Assembly (NCBI GenBank): GCA_027013295.1
Contig: JALUXP010000093.1
Span: 1 to 45,113, forward strand
DNA: 45,113 bases
Source of the DNA: Sulfurimonas sp.
GTDB taxonomy: Bacteria; Campylobacterota; Campylobacteria; Campylobacterales; Sulfurimonadaceae
Reading direction: 5' to 3'
Below are positions 44,228 to 45,113 of this stretch, piece after piece. Numbering within the stretch: the first letter of the stretch is position 1; each line of letters opens with the position of its first letter. A program made the position numbers and the translations under genes. Below the pieces are notes generated by a model that had not been told where the DNA came from, made no database searches, and worked only from the letters and a program-made list of their open reading frames with translations.

Positions 44228-45113
44228 TTACACCTTTTCTATCGAAGCTGTACTAAAGCGATAACCACTAAAGAGAGCCTCTGAGTTTAATTTTGAATCA
44301 AATGTTGGCAATATCACTATATCACCACCAATTTTATTATCACTTACCACATTTGCAACAAGTTCACCAGACGCAGTCTTCACTTTTACTATGTCACCTT
44401 CATTGAAATCACTTGCACTGAGATAATCAGCACTCATATAAACACCGCTCACTTCATCTAAGTTGGTTGTTTTATTTGTGAAATCACTAAATTGTCTTAC
44501 AGGGTTTGCTTTATAGATAAGCATACCCTCAAGTTTTTCTTCCTGAATTGGCTCTACTGTTTGCTTAGGAGATCTTCTTACTTTCATATTCTCAAGAACA
44601 TAGCCACGATGCTCTGTACCATCGTTATCATAATGATTTGGAAGTGCATCAAACTCCACAGCTTTAAACCCATTTGCAGTTGGAAGTTGCACTGTATAAT
44701 CAACTGTTAACTCTGCATTGAAGCCAAGCTTATTTGCAATATCATTAAGCACATAACCATTATAACCAAGTGCTGCATTGGTTGGGTTGACTCTTTTATT
44801 GATAGAAGTTAAAGTCCCCTCTTGTTGATTGAGTGCTGGCATATCTAAGTCACCATCACCTAGAGCAGACAAGGTAAAGTCCCCTTTTGTGTTATAACCA
44901 ACTGTATATGACCCCACCTCATCATCTAACTCACAAATCAAACTCACGCCAAGTGTATTTGTAAGATTTGGGATCATCGTAAGTTCAAACTCTGAGTATC
45001 TCTCAATGAGTCCAAGTAAACGAGCCAAGTTTTTAGAGTTTGGATGTGTATAAAGGTCAGGTCCAGCAATAAGAGCAAAAGTATCTTTCTTCTTAAGATT
45101 TTTCTCTAAAGTA
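44228..45113 (-). CDS. nuoG: NADH-quinone oxidoreductase subunit G (5' end outside window)
   Basis: This is the C-terminal part of NuoG, the large Fe-S subunit of complex I. The frame is open to the right edge (TLEKNLKKKDTFALIAGPDLY...), so an internal TTG at 45028 is not the true start. About 294 residues are visible. The NuoG-type FALIAGPDLYTHPNSKNLARL and the terminal beta-domain (GVYMSADYLSASDFNEGDIVKV) fit the molybdopterin-like C-terminal region. The N-terminal Fe-S motifs lie outside. nuoH starts 3 nt after its stop. Confidence 0.9.
   Translation of the reverse strand, partial: TLEKNLKKKDTFALIAGPDLYTHPNSKNLARLLGLIERYSEFELTMIPNLTNTLGVSLICELDDEVGSYTVGYNTKGDFTLSALGDGDLDMPALNQQEGTLTSINKRVNPTNAALGYNGYVLNDIANKLGFNAELTVDYTVQLPTANGFKAVEFDALPNHYDNDGTEHRGYVLENMKVRRSPKQTVEPIQEEKLEGMLIYKANPVRQFSDFTNKTTNLDEVSGVYMSADYLSASDFNEGDIVKVKTASGELVANVVSDNKIGGDIVILPTFDSKLNSEALFSGYRFSTASIEKV

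Overview
The window is a stretch of chromosome from a Campylobacterota (epsilonproteobacterial) species, most likely close to Sulfurimonas or a relative. This is inferred from the low-GC coding style, from gene neighbourhoods typical of this phylum (yajC-secD beside lnt; the CheZ-like gene followed by a U32 peptidase; nuoG-H-I-J-K-L-M-N followed by pflA), and from phylum-typical short Lnt and MurE. Genes are tightly packed with almost no long non-coding stretches. I see no rRNA, tRNA, CRISPR array, insertion sequence, prophage or integrase, so most of it is ordinary core chromosome with small accessory inserts.

Layout. 1-5431: secD (cut by the window edge) and yajC on the minus strand, then divergently a FIST-PAS-PAS-HD-GYP signalling protein followed by lnt. 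5445-7502: a chemoreceptor on the minus strand. 7653-10706: ppk1, a gamma-carbonic-anhydrase-like protein, a short degraded stretch and an orphan HicA-like gene. 10725-15943 (minus): tkt, ispA, a decayed CopG-type antitoxin, a double-PDZ lipoprotein, ybaB, panD and a [2Fe-2S] ferredoxin. 16095-17333: a beta-barrel protein and an Ig-like lipoprotein. 17330-21534 (minus): murE, a TPR-like protein, an NfuA-type scaffold, tsf and rpsB. 21857-24903: a DUF3373 outer-membrane protein, then bcp and a PHP phosphatase on the minus strand. 24979-29060 (plus): cheZ-like, trhP-like U32, purE, a DUF3972-like protein and a DUF89 protein. 29057-31352: an M6 metalloprotease lipoprotein and, as a separate gene, a small protein that looks like the M6 N-terminal module, divergent from a beta-barrel protein. 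31388-34189: cvfB, plsC-like and trpB. 34223-45113 (minus): pflA and the distal half of the nuo operon, cut inside nuoG.

Functional themes are protein export and lipoprotein maturation (SecD, YajC, Lnt), motility and signalling (HD-GYP, MCP, CheZ, PflA), energy (complex I, polyphosphate), translation (S2, EF-Ts), and a set of envelope proteins. The most unusual items are the apparently split M6 protease with a nearly perfectly symmetric divergent promoter, the FIST-HD-GYP protein inserted between yajC and lnt, a dispersed palindromic repeat present in two inverted copies about 8.5 kb apart, and a CheZ with CheY-binding-like motifs at both ends. I found no complete, clearly novel multi-gene defence or mobile system.
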